Source: Acinetobacter puyangensis (GTDB taxonomy: Bacteria > Pseudomonadota > Gammaproteobacteria > Pseudomonadales > Moraxellaceae). From it: a stretch of DNA of 64,000 bases. Below are positions 27,027 through 36,020 of this stretch, one piece after another (within the stretch, counting starts at the first letter, position 1; every line of letters starts with the position of its first letter). The notes under the pieces were generated by a model, which worked only from the letters and a program-made list of their open reading frames with translations, was not told the DNA's origin and did no database searches. A program made the translations under genes and the position numbers. The stretch covers positions 186,001-250,000 of the forward strand of contig NZ_OANT01000003.1 in assembly GCF_900096995.1 (NCBI RefSeq). The letters are read 5' to 3'.

Positions 27027-27061
27027 TGCGTAATATTGGGCACGATGCGTAATATTAAGCA
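27027..27061 (+). promoter_or_regulatory. Class B-like tandem UAS for the porin/ABC operon
   Basis: Two near-identical 16-bp elements, TGCGTAATATT-RR-GCA, at 27027-27042 and 27046-27061, 19 bp apart. The first begins 95 bp upstream of the -24 element at 27122. The rest of 26879-27345 is AT-rich with no other feature recognised. Confidence 0.55.
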
Positions 27062-27121
27062 CCATGTTGTTTTGTGAGCATATATAATAAAAATAAATTT
27101 AATAAAATCAATGGAATAAAG

Positions 27122-27137
27122 TTGGTATGTTTCTTGA
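27122..27137 (+). promoter_or_regulatory. Sigma-54-like promoter of the porin/ABC transporter operon
   Basis: TTGGTATG, 4-nt spacer, TTGA. It lies 208 bp upstream of the porin start, leaving a long AT-rich leader. Confidence 0.45.
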
Positions 27138-27345
27138 TTAATAATAAGTCAATTGAATTAATTTTAAACTTCAGTTCTTGGCTTAATTTGTTTGATATCA
27201 CAATTTTGTATAAGTGCTCTTAATGTTTTTTTTGAGAATTTATGGTTTTTTATCTTTGATAAAAATAAACAGATTGTGTTGTGAAAATTGAGTGGGATTA
27301 ATTCATTTTACATAAATTTTTTTACTAATTATTCTTGGAGCTATT

Positions 27346-28800
27346 GTGAAGCAAAATAATCTTGCAATATCTATTGCACTGGGTGTGACTTTATTATCAA
27401 GTAGCAATGTGGTATTTGCTGCCAACGAAGAAATATTGTTAAAACTACAAGCTCAAATTGATGCCTTGCAACAACAGGTTAAAAATTTGCAGCAAGGTAG
27501 TTTATCTGAGGAGAGTGTCCAACAGGTAACGGTTCGGGAAGAAGGGGAGGTTGTTGAAGAGGATAATAGTCGAGTCATTGCAACCAAAGCTGATGTTGAA
27601 GGGGTTCAGGCTGCATTAGAAAGTTATAAGTATGATCAGGATCGCTTGCGTGAACGTAGTACTGCAAAAACGACGCGTGATACAACCTTATTTGGTACAG
27701 TCCAGTTAAGGGCACAAAACGACAGTGTGCCTACCTCCGCAGGAAATAGTAATGACTATGAAACACGCAAGCTAAATTTTGAAGTGCCTTTAGCGCAATT
27801 TGGGGTACGAGGTAATCTGTATCGTGATTATAAGGAAGGTAAAAATCTAACCTATCAATTGTCATTTGCTTATGCCAAACGTACAGGCAGTAATACCAGT
27901 GATGTCAATCTACAGGATGCATGGTTGCAATATAGTTTTGCACCGACCAATGGTGGACTAGAAGATCCCAAGCTAACATTAACTTTCGGTCAACAGCAAA
28001 TTCCATTTGGTCAGGAAGCACAGTCACCCGAAGATTTAAGACCAACGATAACTCAGGCTCGTGCCGTCGGGCAGCTGGGTTTGGGGACACGTCAAATCGG
28101 CCTAGTATTAAGAGGGGATATTAAACCTTATACCGATTACGCTGCCAATTATCGCGCGCCATTATTGGAATATGCCTTGGGCGTGACAAATGGGAATGGC
28201 TGGAATAGAACAGATGATAATAACAGCAAAGATTATGTCGGTCGTTTGGCATTCACCTTACCCGTCGACTATGCCAGTATTTTTCGTGAATTAAAATTCG
28301 GGGCATCCTATAAAAAGGGTACCAATAATATTTCAGGTGGTACATCAGTCGGTTTAATCACTGATAAAGGTAAAAATGATGTTTTAGGTCTGGATGTTTA
28401 TTATAACCATGCGCCATTTGGTGTGACCTATGAATATTATAAAGGCACGCGGGATGCATTAATTTCAGGCACCACCGGTACGCAAGAAATAAAATCTGAC
28501 GGTCAAACGGCAACCCTGTTTTATACCGTGGGTGATCAATTTTATAACAGTATAAAAGCAGCTGCCAAGTTTGACGACTTCTGGCCAAAATCTATTCAAG
28601 CCTATTATCGCTTTGACACCTTTGATCCGAATACCGCCACTGCAAAAGAAACAGGAGAGGTGGATATTCACTCTTTGGGTCTGAATTTCTTCTTCGCACA
28701 AACTACCAAGTTTCAATTGGGTCTAAGTCGCTGGAATTATGCCAGTCCTGATGTGAAAGACAACAATCAGGTACAAGCACAATTCCAGTATGGATTCTAA
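27346..28800 (+). CDS. Outer-membrane porin with N-terminal coiled coil
   Basis: A 484-residue outer-membrane beta-barrel. A cleavable signal peptide ends near VVFA-AN (residue 25). A short coiled coil follows (about 28-50, LKLQAQIDALQQQVKNLQQ), then a barrel rich in alternating aromatic/polar strands that closes with a C-terminal Phe (QFQYGF). The pattern is that of OprO/OprP-like putative porins, which take up anions. The start codon is GTG with TTGGAG upstream. It heads the 10-kb organosulfur transport operon, so it probably passes sulfate esters or sulfonates through the outer membrane. Confidence 0.8.
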   Translation: MKQNNLAISIALGVTLLSSSNVVFAANEEILLKLQAQIDALQQQVKNLQQGSLSEESVQQVTVREEGEVVEEDNSRVIATKADVEGVQAALESYKYDQDRLRERSTAKTTRDTTLFGTVQLRAQNDSVPTSAGNSNDYETRKLNFEVPLAQFGVRGNLYRDYKEGKNLTYQLSFAYAKRTGSNTSDVNLQDAWLQYSFAPTNGGLEDPKLTLTFGQQQIPFGQEAQSPEDLRPTITQARAVGQLGLGTRQIGLVLRGDIKPYTDYAANYRAPLLEYALGVTNGNGWNRTDDNNSKDYVGRLAFTLPVDYASIFRELKFGASYKKGTNNISGGTSVGLITDKGKNDVLGLDVYYNHAPFGVTYEYYKGTRDALISGTTGTQEIKSDGQTATLFYTVGDQFYNSIKAAAKFDDFWPKSIQAYYRFDTFDPNTATAKETGEVDIHSLGLNFFFAQTTKFQLGLSRWNYASPDVKDNNQVQAQFQYGF

Positions 28801-28842
28801 AGTGCTGCGTTCAATTTTAATTTTTAATCAAGAGAGATCTTT

Positions 28843-29943
28843 ATGAAACAATTTATACAACGTCTTCTACTTGCCGCAACTGTTGTTGCCTCATTTATTC
28901 CATTTTCTACTGTTTTTGCAGCAGAGAATCCCACAGTAATCCGTTTTGGGGTACCCGGAGCCGGTGAAGGCGGACGACCAAAAACAGGTGGAAGTTTTAA
29001 TGCGACAGCACATTTGCGTGGGATATTGGAACAAGAATTTAAAAAAGATGGGATTAAGGTGACTTGGTCTTTTTTCCCGGGTGCTGGCCCACAACAGAAT
29101 GAGGCATTTGCCAACGGAAAAATAGATTTTGCCTCGCATGGTGATTTACCCGCCATTGTCGGGCGTTCTACCGGTTTAAAACATAAAGTAATCTTTTCAC
29201 CAGGTCGCTTTACCAGTGCTTATTTTGTTGTGCCGGCTGACTCAACAGCAAAAAATATTCGGGATTTGAAAGGGAAGACAATTTCTATTTTTAAAGGCAC
29301 CAATGGTCAGTTGGCTTTAGGCCGTCTATTGGAAAAACATGGCTTAAGTGAAAAAGATTTCCGTGTTATTAGTCAGGATACATTCTCTGTACGGACGTCA
29401 TTAGCAACCGGAGATATTGACGGTACCATTACCACGCCTTGGTCTTTAGAAGCACGTGGTGTTGCCAAACGTATTTATGATGGCCGTAATGACCGTACGA
29501 CTTATGGTCCAAACGTATTCTGGGTCAGCGAAGTGTTTGAGAAAAAATATCCGCATATCGTGCAACGGGTGGTCGATACTTTTGTGAAGCAAGCGTATTG
29601 GAGCACCTTGGAAGCAAATCGTGATACTCAATATCGGTTATGGGCGCAATCGGGTATTCCTTATTTAGATTATAAACGTGAATGGGATGGCGTGAATCTA
29701 AAAGAAAAACTGAATCCTTTACTAGACCAATATTTCTATGCAGCTACCAAGAAATCTGTTCAGCAATCAAAAAGTTATCGTTTGATTCGTCGCGATGTTG
29801 ATGTCGATAACTGGGTTGAACCCAAGTATTTGAAAGTTTCTTTACAGAAGTTGGGTCTGGAAAATTATTGGCCGCAATTTGATGCCAATGCCAAGCAAAT
29901 TGCAGGGACAGGGACTCAAACAAAACCGACCAAAGCGTGGTAA
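28843..29943 (+). CDS. Sulfate ester/sulfonate ABC transporter binding protein (AtsR/SsuA-like)
   Basis: A 366-residue periplasmic binding protein. Signal peptide with cleavage near VFA-AEN (residue 26). The mature part follows the SsuA/TauA/AtsR fold: IRFGVPG start, GKIDFASHGDLPAIVG, and LKGKTISIFKGTNGQLALGRLL. It lies 42 bp after the porin gene. Compared with the other three binding proteins in the operon it is soluble rather than a lipoprotein and distinct in sequence. The ligand is inferred from context only. Confidence 0.83.
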   Translation: MKQFIQRLLLAATVVASFIPFSTVFAAENPTVIRFGVPGAGEGGRPKTGGSFNATAHLRGILEQEFKKDGIKVTWSFFPGAGPQQNEAFANGKIDFASHGDLPAIVGRSTGLKHKVIFSPGRFTSAYFVVPADSTAKNIRDLKGKTISIFKGTNGQLALGRLLEKHGLSEKDFRVISQDTFSVRTSLATGDIDGTITTPWSLEARGVAKRIYDGRNDRTTYGPNVFWVSEVFEKKYPHIVQRVVDTFVKQAYWSTLEANRDTQYRLWAQSGIPYLDYKREWDGVNLKEKLNPLLDQYFYAATKKSVQQSKSYRLIRRDVDVDNWVEPKYLKVSLQKLGLENYWPQFDANAKQIAGTGTQTKPTKAW

Positions 29944-30029
29944 TGCAGGATTAAAAATAATCAGGGAAGATTTTTATCAAATTTTGTAAATGGAAGTTAT
30001 ACCGCTGTTTTGTCGCTGGAAGATGATTT

Positions 30030-31286
30030 ATGTCGAGGCTGATGATGCCAAAAATTTCTGATAATGCTCGTTTTATGCTGAGTTTTATCTTAGTTGCTTC
30101 AACTGCTGGTCTTGGAATAGGTACAGCGAAAGTTGCAACCTCATTGTTTGCTATTGAGTTAAATGCATCAGAATTTGAGATGGGGTTGGTGGCAGCTGCC
30201 CAGACCATTGGCATTTTATTTATGGGACTACCGACAGGCGCCTTAATTAATCGTTTCGGTCCATTAATACTGTTTAGTACAGGTAGTTTATTGTCCGGGC
30301 TGTGGTATGCCTTCACCCCGATGCTACAGCAAACATGGTTTTTGATTGTGTGCAGTACTTTAGTGAGTTTTTGTATGCCATTACGTTTTGTGTCATTGAA
30401 TACAGTCTTTATGAGTCAGCTCTACCAGATTGGTGCTGCCAAAGCTGGCTGGTTTCGTGGTGCGCATATGATCGGCTTTATGTTACTGGGGCCCATGTTG
30501 GCAGTGTGGTTAGTCCATAGTCTGGGTTTTGTTGGTGCATTTTGGGCCTTGGCAACGCTGTTTATTGTGCCTGTTTTTATCGCGCCTTTTATGTTTCGTG
30601 ATTATAAAGTAGATCGCAAAACGTCTCCTCGTATCAGTTGGAATGCCTTGATTGAGCCGCTTTCACTTTTGAAAAAGGAATTGGCCTTGCGCTATGCCGC
30701 ATTGATTGAGTTTGCCAGTAATGCAGCCATGAGTTATTTCACCTTTTTTATTGTGGTGATTGCGATTCAAAGCTATGGCTTTCATCCCGCAGCAGCAGCG
30801 AGTTTGGTGACGTTATATGGACTGGTTTACATGGTGGCATTATTTGGTGTCGGCCTGTTATTGGCACGTATCGGTGAAAAACACTTTTATCAACTTGGTT
30901 TTGCAATTGTCGGGCTAGGCTTGTTGTGTTTAGGCGTACCTTTTACTGCATATTGGTTGTGGTTGGGCGCACCGATTTTGGGTCTGGGTTTGGGTATTGT
31001 CAATGTCGCAAATTTATCAGCATTTGCTCATATTGGCCAACGGGTGGGTATGGCCAACGTTTCAGCCTTGTCATCATTTTCTGGACCTGTCGGAAGTTTA
31101 TTGGGCAGTATTTTAGGTGGGTTATTTGGACACATATGGGGATTACAAACACTATTTTTCCCCGTGGCAATTTTGTTTTTGGCTTTAATTATCTTATTAC
31201 AGATTAAAGATCCATTTAGACAAAGTGGCCTTCAACAAACACATGATACAGAGATTGATATTTTAACGAATGTGGATGGGCAATGA
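30030..31286 (+). CDS. MFS transporter
   Basis: A 418-residue major facilitator with about 12 membrane helices and a central basic loop (RDYKVDRKT near 190-200). The helix 2-3 loop is the divergent GLPTGALINRFGP. GGAAG precedes the ATG by 7 nt. Its last codons overlap the region just before the first permease, so it is built into the ABC operon. It may be an alternative importer or an exporter of desulfurised carbon skeletons; sequence does not tell. Confidence 0.8.
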   Translation: MSRLMMPKISDNARFMLSFILVASTAGLGIGTAKVATSLFAIELNASEFEMGLVAAAQTIGILFMGLPTGALINRFGPLILFSTGSLLSGLWYAFTPMLQQTWFLIVCSTLVSFCMPLRFVSLNTVFMSQLYQIGAAKAGWFRGAHMIGFMLLGPMLAVWLVHSLGFVGAFWALATLFIVPVFIAPFMFRDYKVDRKTSPRISWNALIEPLSLLKKELALRYAALIEFASNAAMSYFTFFIVVIAIQSYGFHPAAAASLVTLYGLVYMVALFGVGLLLARIGEKHFYQLGFAIVGLGLLCLGVPFTAYWLWLGAPILGLGLGIVNVANLSAFAHIGQRVGMANVSALSSFSGPVGSLLGSILGGLFGHIWGLQTLFFPVAILFLALIILLQIKDPFRQSGLQQTHDTEIDILTNVDGQ

Positions 31287-31287
31287 G

Positions 31288-32151
31288 ATGAGTATTGTGA
31301 ATGAGCAAAAAATGAGTCACATCACCGAACAGGATAATCTGCATTCCCCTCGCATATTGGCCTCGGTGAAGCGTGGCTTGTTATGGTTGGGACGTTCGGG
31401 TTTGAGTGTAATCCTCGGATTGATTGTACCTATCTTACTGCTGGGATTTTGGCAGTATGTTTATCAAAAACAATGGTTACCCGAACAGATTTTGCCAAGT
31501 CCTGTCTTGGTGTGGCAAACGTTTTGGGAGCTTATAGAAACGGGCGAGTTAACTGAAAACTTAGTCATTAGCCTAAAACGAATTGGCTGGAGTGTATTAC
31601 TGGGGGGCGGCATTGGCTTATTGCTTGGATTTGTCATTGGTTTATCACGTAAAGCTTATGCTTATTTATATCCAACCTTTAATTTGATTGCACAATTTCC
31701 AGTGATTGGCTGGATTCCGCTGTTACTCATTTTTCTTGGTATTGGTGAAAGTTTAAAAATTGTCGCGATTTCACTTGCTGTGGTCGTGCCAGTAATGGTG
31801 GCAACGTATAAAAGTGTTAGCAATGTTTCTGAAAAATTCATTGAAGTCTCAAAAGTTTATGAGTTTAGTCAGTGGCAAACTTTGCTAAAAGTGATTATCC
31901 CGGCAGGCTTGCCCAATATTGTCAGTGGATTGCGACAAGGCATCATGCAGGCATGGCTGGCATTGGTGTTTGTTGAGTTGTTGGCAAGTAGTGAAGGGAT
32001 TGGTTATCTGATTGTATGGGGACGTCAGTTGTCGCAACCCGATATTATCTATATGTCGATTATTGTGATTGGGGTGATTGGTTATTTGCTGGATGGCATT
32101 TTACAACTGATTGAAAAACGGTTTAACCATTGGCAAAACCACGCATTCTAG
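31288..32151 (+). CDS. Sulfonate-type ABC transporter permease (SsuC-like) 1
   Basis: Inner-membrane permease of 287 residues. About six hydrophobic helices are seen, and the BPD_transp_1 coupling loop is KVYEFSQWQTLLKVIIPAGLPNIVSGLR. The start at 31288 is chosen over an in-frame ATG 6 codons upstream because it clears the MFS stop by 1 bp; the ribosome site is poor, suggesting coupled translation. It probably pairs with the next permease (32162). Confidence 0.85.
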   Translation: MSIVNEQKMSHITEQDNLHSPRILASVKRGLLWLGRSGLSVILGLIVPILLLGFWQYVYQKQWLPEQILPSPVLVWQTFWELIETGELTENLVISLKRIGWSVLLGGGIGLLLGFVIGLSRKAYAYLYPTFNLIAQFPVIGWIPLLLIFLGIGESLKIVAISLAVVVPVMVATYKSVSNVSEKFIEVSKVYEFSQWQTLLKVIIPAGLPNIVSGLRQGIMQAWLALVFVELLASSEGIGYLIVWGRQLSQPDIIYMSIIVIGVIGYLLDGILQLIEKRFNHWQNHAF

Positions 32152-32161
32152 GAGGTCATTC

Positions 32162-32950
32162 ATGGCATTTATTCATCGAATTCAAACACTGAATTGGCAA
32201 CACATCAATTGGCGTGGTTGGGTGATTCCGTTATTGTTTATCCTGCTATGGAGTGTTGCCTCTTGGCAAAACTGGGTTAATCCCAAGTTGATTCCAGCAC
32301 CTATTGCCGTATTACATACGGCTTGGCAGCATATTTTCCAATTAGAATTCTGGCAAAGCATTGCAGCAAGTTTAGGACGTGATTTAAGCGGGTTTGCCAT
32401 TGGCAGTTTCTTTGGTATTGCTTTTGGTATTTTGGTCGGTTCATCCAAAATAGCCAACTATTTGTTTTCTCCGAGTTTTAATGTATTGCGTCAAGTGTCT
32501 TTATTTGCATGGTTACCGTTGATTACCACCTTTTTGGACCATGGTAATGGTGCCAAGATTTTATTTATCAGTTTATCTGTATTTTATCCGGTTGCACTGC
32601 ATACCATTGATGGCGTGCGAGGTATTTCCTCTAAGCAATATGAAGTCGCACAGGTCTACGCTTTTAGTCGTTGGCAGTTACTCCGTCAATTAATTTTACC
32701 CGCTGCGGCACCTCAGATTTTCGTTGGGCTACAGTTGGGCTTGATCTTTGCGTGGCTTGCGACCATCGGTTCGGAGTTCTTATTGGCAAGTTATGGCACT
32801 GGTTTAGGCAATCTGGTGATTCAGGGACGTGCTGCCATGGATGTGGCTTTGATTGTATTTGGCCTGATCGTGATTGGTCTGATTGGTATTTTATTAAATA
32901 GTCTTGCCAATCAGTTAGAGCGTCGCTGGCTACATTGGCGCAACCATTGA
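32162..32950 (+). CDS. Sulfonate-type ABC transporter permease (SsuC-like) 2
   Basis: A 262-residue permease with the family coupling loop QVYAFSRWQLLRQLILPAAAPQIFVGLQ and about six helices. A strong AGGAGG site lies 6 nt before the ATG at 32162, so the in-frame upstream extension is rejected. It begins 10 bp after the first permease and could form a heterodimer with it, whereas SsuC systems usually have one permease gene. Confidence 0.86.
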   Translation: MAFIHRIQTLNWQHINWRGWVIPLLFILLWSVASWQNWVNPKLIPAPIAVLHTAWQHIFQLEFWQSIAASLGRDLSGFAIGSFFGIAFGILVGSSKIANYLFSPSFNVLRQVSLFAWLPLITTFLDHGNGAKILFISLSVFYPVALHTIDGVRGISSKQYEVAQVYAFSRWQLLRQLILPAAAPQIFVGLQLGLIFAWLATIGSEFLLASYGTGLGNLVIQGRAAMDVALIVFGLIVIGLIGILLNSLANQLERRWLHWRNH

Positions 32951-32961
32951 GGGGGAAAACA

Positions 32962-34065
32962 ATGCACATCCGAAAAGTTGCTCCTCATGTATGGATCGCT
33001 GTATTGCTGCTCGGATTGAGTACCTTTCTTGTGGGTTGTCAGCAGTCAAATGAATCCACAAAAGGAAAAATCACTGAATTACGTTATCAGGGCACGCCGG
33101 GTGCGGTGGGTTTGCCTGAGCTTGCTGAAGATCTTGGCTATTTAGGTGAGCTAAAGCTGAATTATGTTGGCAGTACCCAAGGAGGGCCTGAAAATATGCA
33201 AGCCCTGATGAGTAAAGATGTTGACTATGCCAGTGCATTTAATGGTGCGATTGTGAAGCTGGCGCATGCGACACGTAATAGTCCCAACAGTATTGTTGCA
33301 GTAGTCGGATCATATGGCAGTGATCAACATACATGGACATGTTATTGCGTATTAGAAGATAGTCCGATCCGATCAGCACGGGATTTAATCGGTAAAAAGA
33401 TTGCTGGAAATACTTTGGGTGCCCATTTCGAATTTATTATAAGAGAATGGTTGGCTCAGCAAGGCTTAACTCAGAATGAAATCAAGCAAGTGCAACTGGT
33501 GGTATTACCGCCAGTGAGTACTGAGCAGGCTTTACGTCAAGGTCAGATTCATGCAGCCTCCATGTCAACAATTTTAAGGGATAAAGCCTTTGCCCGTGGT
33601 GGGGTTCGTAAATTATTTGCCGATACTGATTTATATGGTGAATTTACTGCGGGGACCTATGTATTTACCCGTCAATTTACCCAGCAGCATCCTGAGGTGG
33701 TGAAGCAGTTTGTGTCAGGGGTTGGGCGTGCATTGGAGTGGAGTAGAAATAACCCACCTGAAGTGGTGCGTGAACGATTAACCCAAATTATTCGCAAACG
33801 CGGCCGCAATGAAAATGATCAATTGATTCAATACTGGAATAGTTATGGTGTGATTGAAACAGGCGGTTATGTGACAGCGCAGCAATTTCAGCCATGGATT
33901 GATTTTATGGTGAAAAATGGTGAATTAAAAGCCAATGACATCACCCCAGAAGATATTTTTAGCAACGAATTTAATTCTTTCGCACCGCAGCAGGTACAAG
34001 CATCAGGGGCGACAGAAACAGCAGCTTATAGCCAATCTACCGAACATGTAGAGGTTAAGCCATGA
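32962..34065 (+). CDS. ABC transporter binding lipoprotein (SsuA/TauA-like) 1
   Basis: A 367-residue periplasmic binding lipoprotein: hydrophobic helix then lipobox LVGC (Cys26). The mature fold has GAVGLPELAEDLGYLG, GGPENMQALMSKDVDYASAFNGA, and the lobe-2 ARDLIGKKIAGNTLGAHFEF. GAGGGGG precedes the ATG at 32962. It is a close tandem paralog of the next gene, with which it overlaps by 4 bp. A vicinal-type cysteine pair (CYC at about 125-127) is conserved between the two. It probably delivers an organosulfur ligand to the SsuC-like permeases. Confidence 0.85.
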   Translation: MHIRKVAPHVWIAVLLLGLSTFLVGCQQSNESTKGKITELRYQGTPGAVGLPELAEDLGYLGELKLNYVGSTQGGPENMQALMSKDVDYASAFNGAIVKLAHATRNSPNSIVAVVGSYGSDQHTWTCYCVLEDSPIRSARDLIGKKIAGNTLGAHFEFIIREWLAQQGLTQNEIKQVQLVVLPPVSTEQALRQGQIHAASMSTILRDKAFARGGVRKLFADTDLYGEFTAGTYVFTRQFTQQHPEVVKQFVSGVGRALEWSRNNPPEVVRERLTQIIRKRGRNENDQLIQYWNSYGVIETGGYVTAQQFQPWIDFMVKNGELKANDITPEDIFSNEFNSFAPQQVQASGATETAAYSQSTEHVEVKP

Positions 34066-35174
34066 ATATTTATCAGTTTTATAATTATTTTAAACCACGT
34101 CTAAATCTATTATTCCTCAGTCTTATCAGCTGTATATTCCTCTTAACCGGCTGTGACCGCAAGGCAGCAACGGATACCGATGGATTAGACAATAAAGATC
34201 AATCTTTTATCCTGCGTTATCAGGATTATCCAGGCCGAGTCAGCTTACCCGAGTTGGCCGAAGACTTGGGTTTTTTAGGCAATATTAGGCTGGATTACAA
34301 AGGTAGCATTCAGGGTGGTCCTGAAAATATGCAAGCCATGATCAGTGGTGATGTCGATTATTCCAGTGCATTTAATGGTGCCATTGTCAAATTGGCACTT
34401 GCGACAAGAAATAGTCCAAACAGTATTGTTGCCGTAGTGGGATCGAATGGCAGTGATAAAGAAACCTATTGGTGTTATTGCGTATTGGCAGACAGTCCGA
34501 TCAGGACTGCACAGGATTTGATTGGCAAAAAAGTTGCGGGGAATACGCTGGGCGCACACGTTGAATTTATCTTGCGTGAATGGTTACAACAGAATGGTTT
34601 AAAGCGTGATGAAGCCAAACAAGTACAGTTGATTGCCTTGCCGCCTGTTGCCACAGAGCAAGCCTTACGACAAGGGCAAATTCAGGTGGCAGCCATGAAT
34701 GATATTGTGCGTGACAAGGCATTGGAACGTGGAGGATTACGCCAGTTATTTGCGGATATTGATCTATATGGTGAGTTTACTTCAGCAAATTATGTCTTTA
34801 CCCGTCGTTTTACCCAGCAACATCCAACAGTTGTCCAGCAATTTGTCAAAGGCGTTGCTCAAGCTTTGCAATGGAGTCGAGAGCAGCCCCGAGAAGTAGT
34901 ACAGCAGCGTATGCGTAGCATTATTGCCAAGCGTAAACGCAATGAAAATGATGCATTGGTTCAATACTGGAAAAGTTATGGTGTGGTTGAAACCAATGCT
35001 TCCATTACGTCAAGCCAGTATCAGCCATGGATTGATTTTATGGTTACACAGGGTGAATTAAAAGCCAATGAAATTACCCCAGAAGATATTTTTAGCAATC
35101 AATTTAATCCTTTTGTGAATGACAGCCAGCATGCTGCATTGACAGCAAAGGAAGGAGTCAAAAATGAGCAGTAA
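34062..35174 (+). CDS. ABC transporter binding lipoprotein (SsuA/TauA-like) 2
   Basis: A 370-residue tandem paralog of the preceding gene, with the same GGPENMQAM, DYSSAFNGAIVKLA, TRNSPNSIVAVVGS and CYC motifs. Lipobox is LTGC (Cys at about 31). The ATG overlaps the previous stop as ATGA, and its own end overlaps the ATPase gene by 11 bp, so all three are translationally coupled. Divergence is highest in the linker after the lipobox and at the C-terminal tail, which fits a duplication followed by ligand specialisation. Confidence 0.85.
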   Translation: MNIYQFYNYFKPRLNLLFLSLISCIFLLTGCDRKAATDTDGLDNKDQSFILRYQDYPGRVSLPELAEDLGFLGNIRLDYKGSIQGGPENMQAMISGDVDYSSAFNGAIVKLALATRNSPNSIVAVVGSNGSDKETYWCYCVLADSPIRTAQDLIGKKVAGNTLGAHVEFILREWLQQNGLKRDEAKQVQLIALPPVATEQALRQGQIQVAAMNDIVRDKALERGGLRQLFADIDLYGEFTSANYVFTRRFTQQHPTVVQQFVKGVAQALQWSREQPREVVQQRMRSIIAKRKRNENDALVQYWKSYGVVETNASITSSQYQPWIDFMVTQGELKANEITPEDIFSNQFNPFVNDSQHAALTAKEGVKNEQ

Positions 35175-35991
35175 TTTAAGTATTCATCAAGTCTATAAAA
35201 CCTTTCCTGCAAAAAAAGTAAAAGGCGCAATCGTTCCAGATTTTGTTGCAGTGGAAAATATCTCCTTAGAGGTAAAGGCTGGAGAGTTTCTGGTGATTGT
35301 TGGACCAAGTGGTTGTGGAAAATCAACTTTACTGGATTTATTGGCAGGCCTCAACACGCCCACTGGCGGTGAAATCAAAATCGATGGTAGAACGATTACT
35401 GGGCCGGGTTTGGACCGCGGCATTGTGTTTCAGCAATATGCTTTATTTCCTTGGTTGACTGCCTTACAAAATATTGAGTTTGGTTTGGAGGCGAAAGGCA
35501 TTGCTAAAGAAGAACGTCAGAAAACTGCACAATATTTTCTGCAATTGGTGGGATTAACTGACTTTAAAGATCATTATCCAAGCGAACTGTCAGGGGGGAT
35601 GAAACAGCGTGTGGCGATTGCCAGAAGTTTAGCCTATAACCCAGATGTGTTGTTAATGGATGAACCATTTGCCGCACTTGATGCGCAAACACGAGAAACG
35701 CTGCAAGGTGAATTATTAAGGATTTGGCAACAAACAGGAAAAACTGTGGTTTTTATCACGCATAGCATTGATGAAGCCATTTATTTAGGCCAGCGTATTG
35801 CAGTGATGACCTCTAAACCTGGTCGGATTGAAACCATTATTGATGTTCCAGAGGCCTTACGTAGTAATCAGGAAGATGTCCGTTCCACGCTGGAATTTGG
35901 TCAGCTTCGTCATCGGATCTGGAGTTTATTACGAGAAGAAGTCATAAAAGCACAAGAGCTAGAAAATTATAGTCAGTTGAGTGCTTCTTAA
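35164..35991 (+). CDS. Sulfonate-type ABC transporter ATPase (SsuB/TauB-like)
   Basis: A 275-residue ATPase. Walker A GPSGCGKST (47-55), Q-loop region FQQYALFPWL, signature LSGGMKQR (about 150), Walker B VLLMDEPFAALD and the FITHSIDEA switch. It is the only ATPase among three permeases and four binding proteins in this operon, so it may be shared. It overlaps the upstream lipoprotein gene by 11 bp. Confidence 0.9.
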   Translation: MSSNLSIHQVYKTFPAKKVKGAIVPDFVAVENISLEVKAGEFLVIVGPSGCGKSTLLDLLAGLNTPTGGEIKIDGRTITGPGLDRGIVFQQYALFPWLTALQNIEFGLEAKGIAKEERQKTAQYFLQLVGLTDFKDHYPSELSGGMKQRVAIARSLAYNPDVLLMDEPFAALDAQTRETLQGELLRIWQQTGKTVVFITHSIDEAIYLGQRIAVMTSKPGRIETIIDVPEALRSNQEDVRSTLEFGQLRHRIWSLLREEVIKAQELENYSQLSAS

Positions 35992-36020
35992 TTTTAACAA
36001 GATAAATTTATTCAGGAGTT

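Noticed and set aside
20269-27137. Reading the TTGA elements as sigma-70 -35 boxes
   Set aside because: None has a TATAAT-like hexamer 16-18 bp downstream, while the GG at the -24 distance is kept in all.
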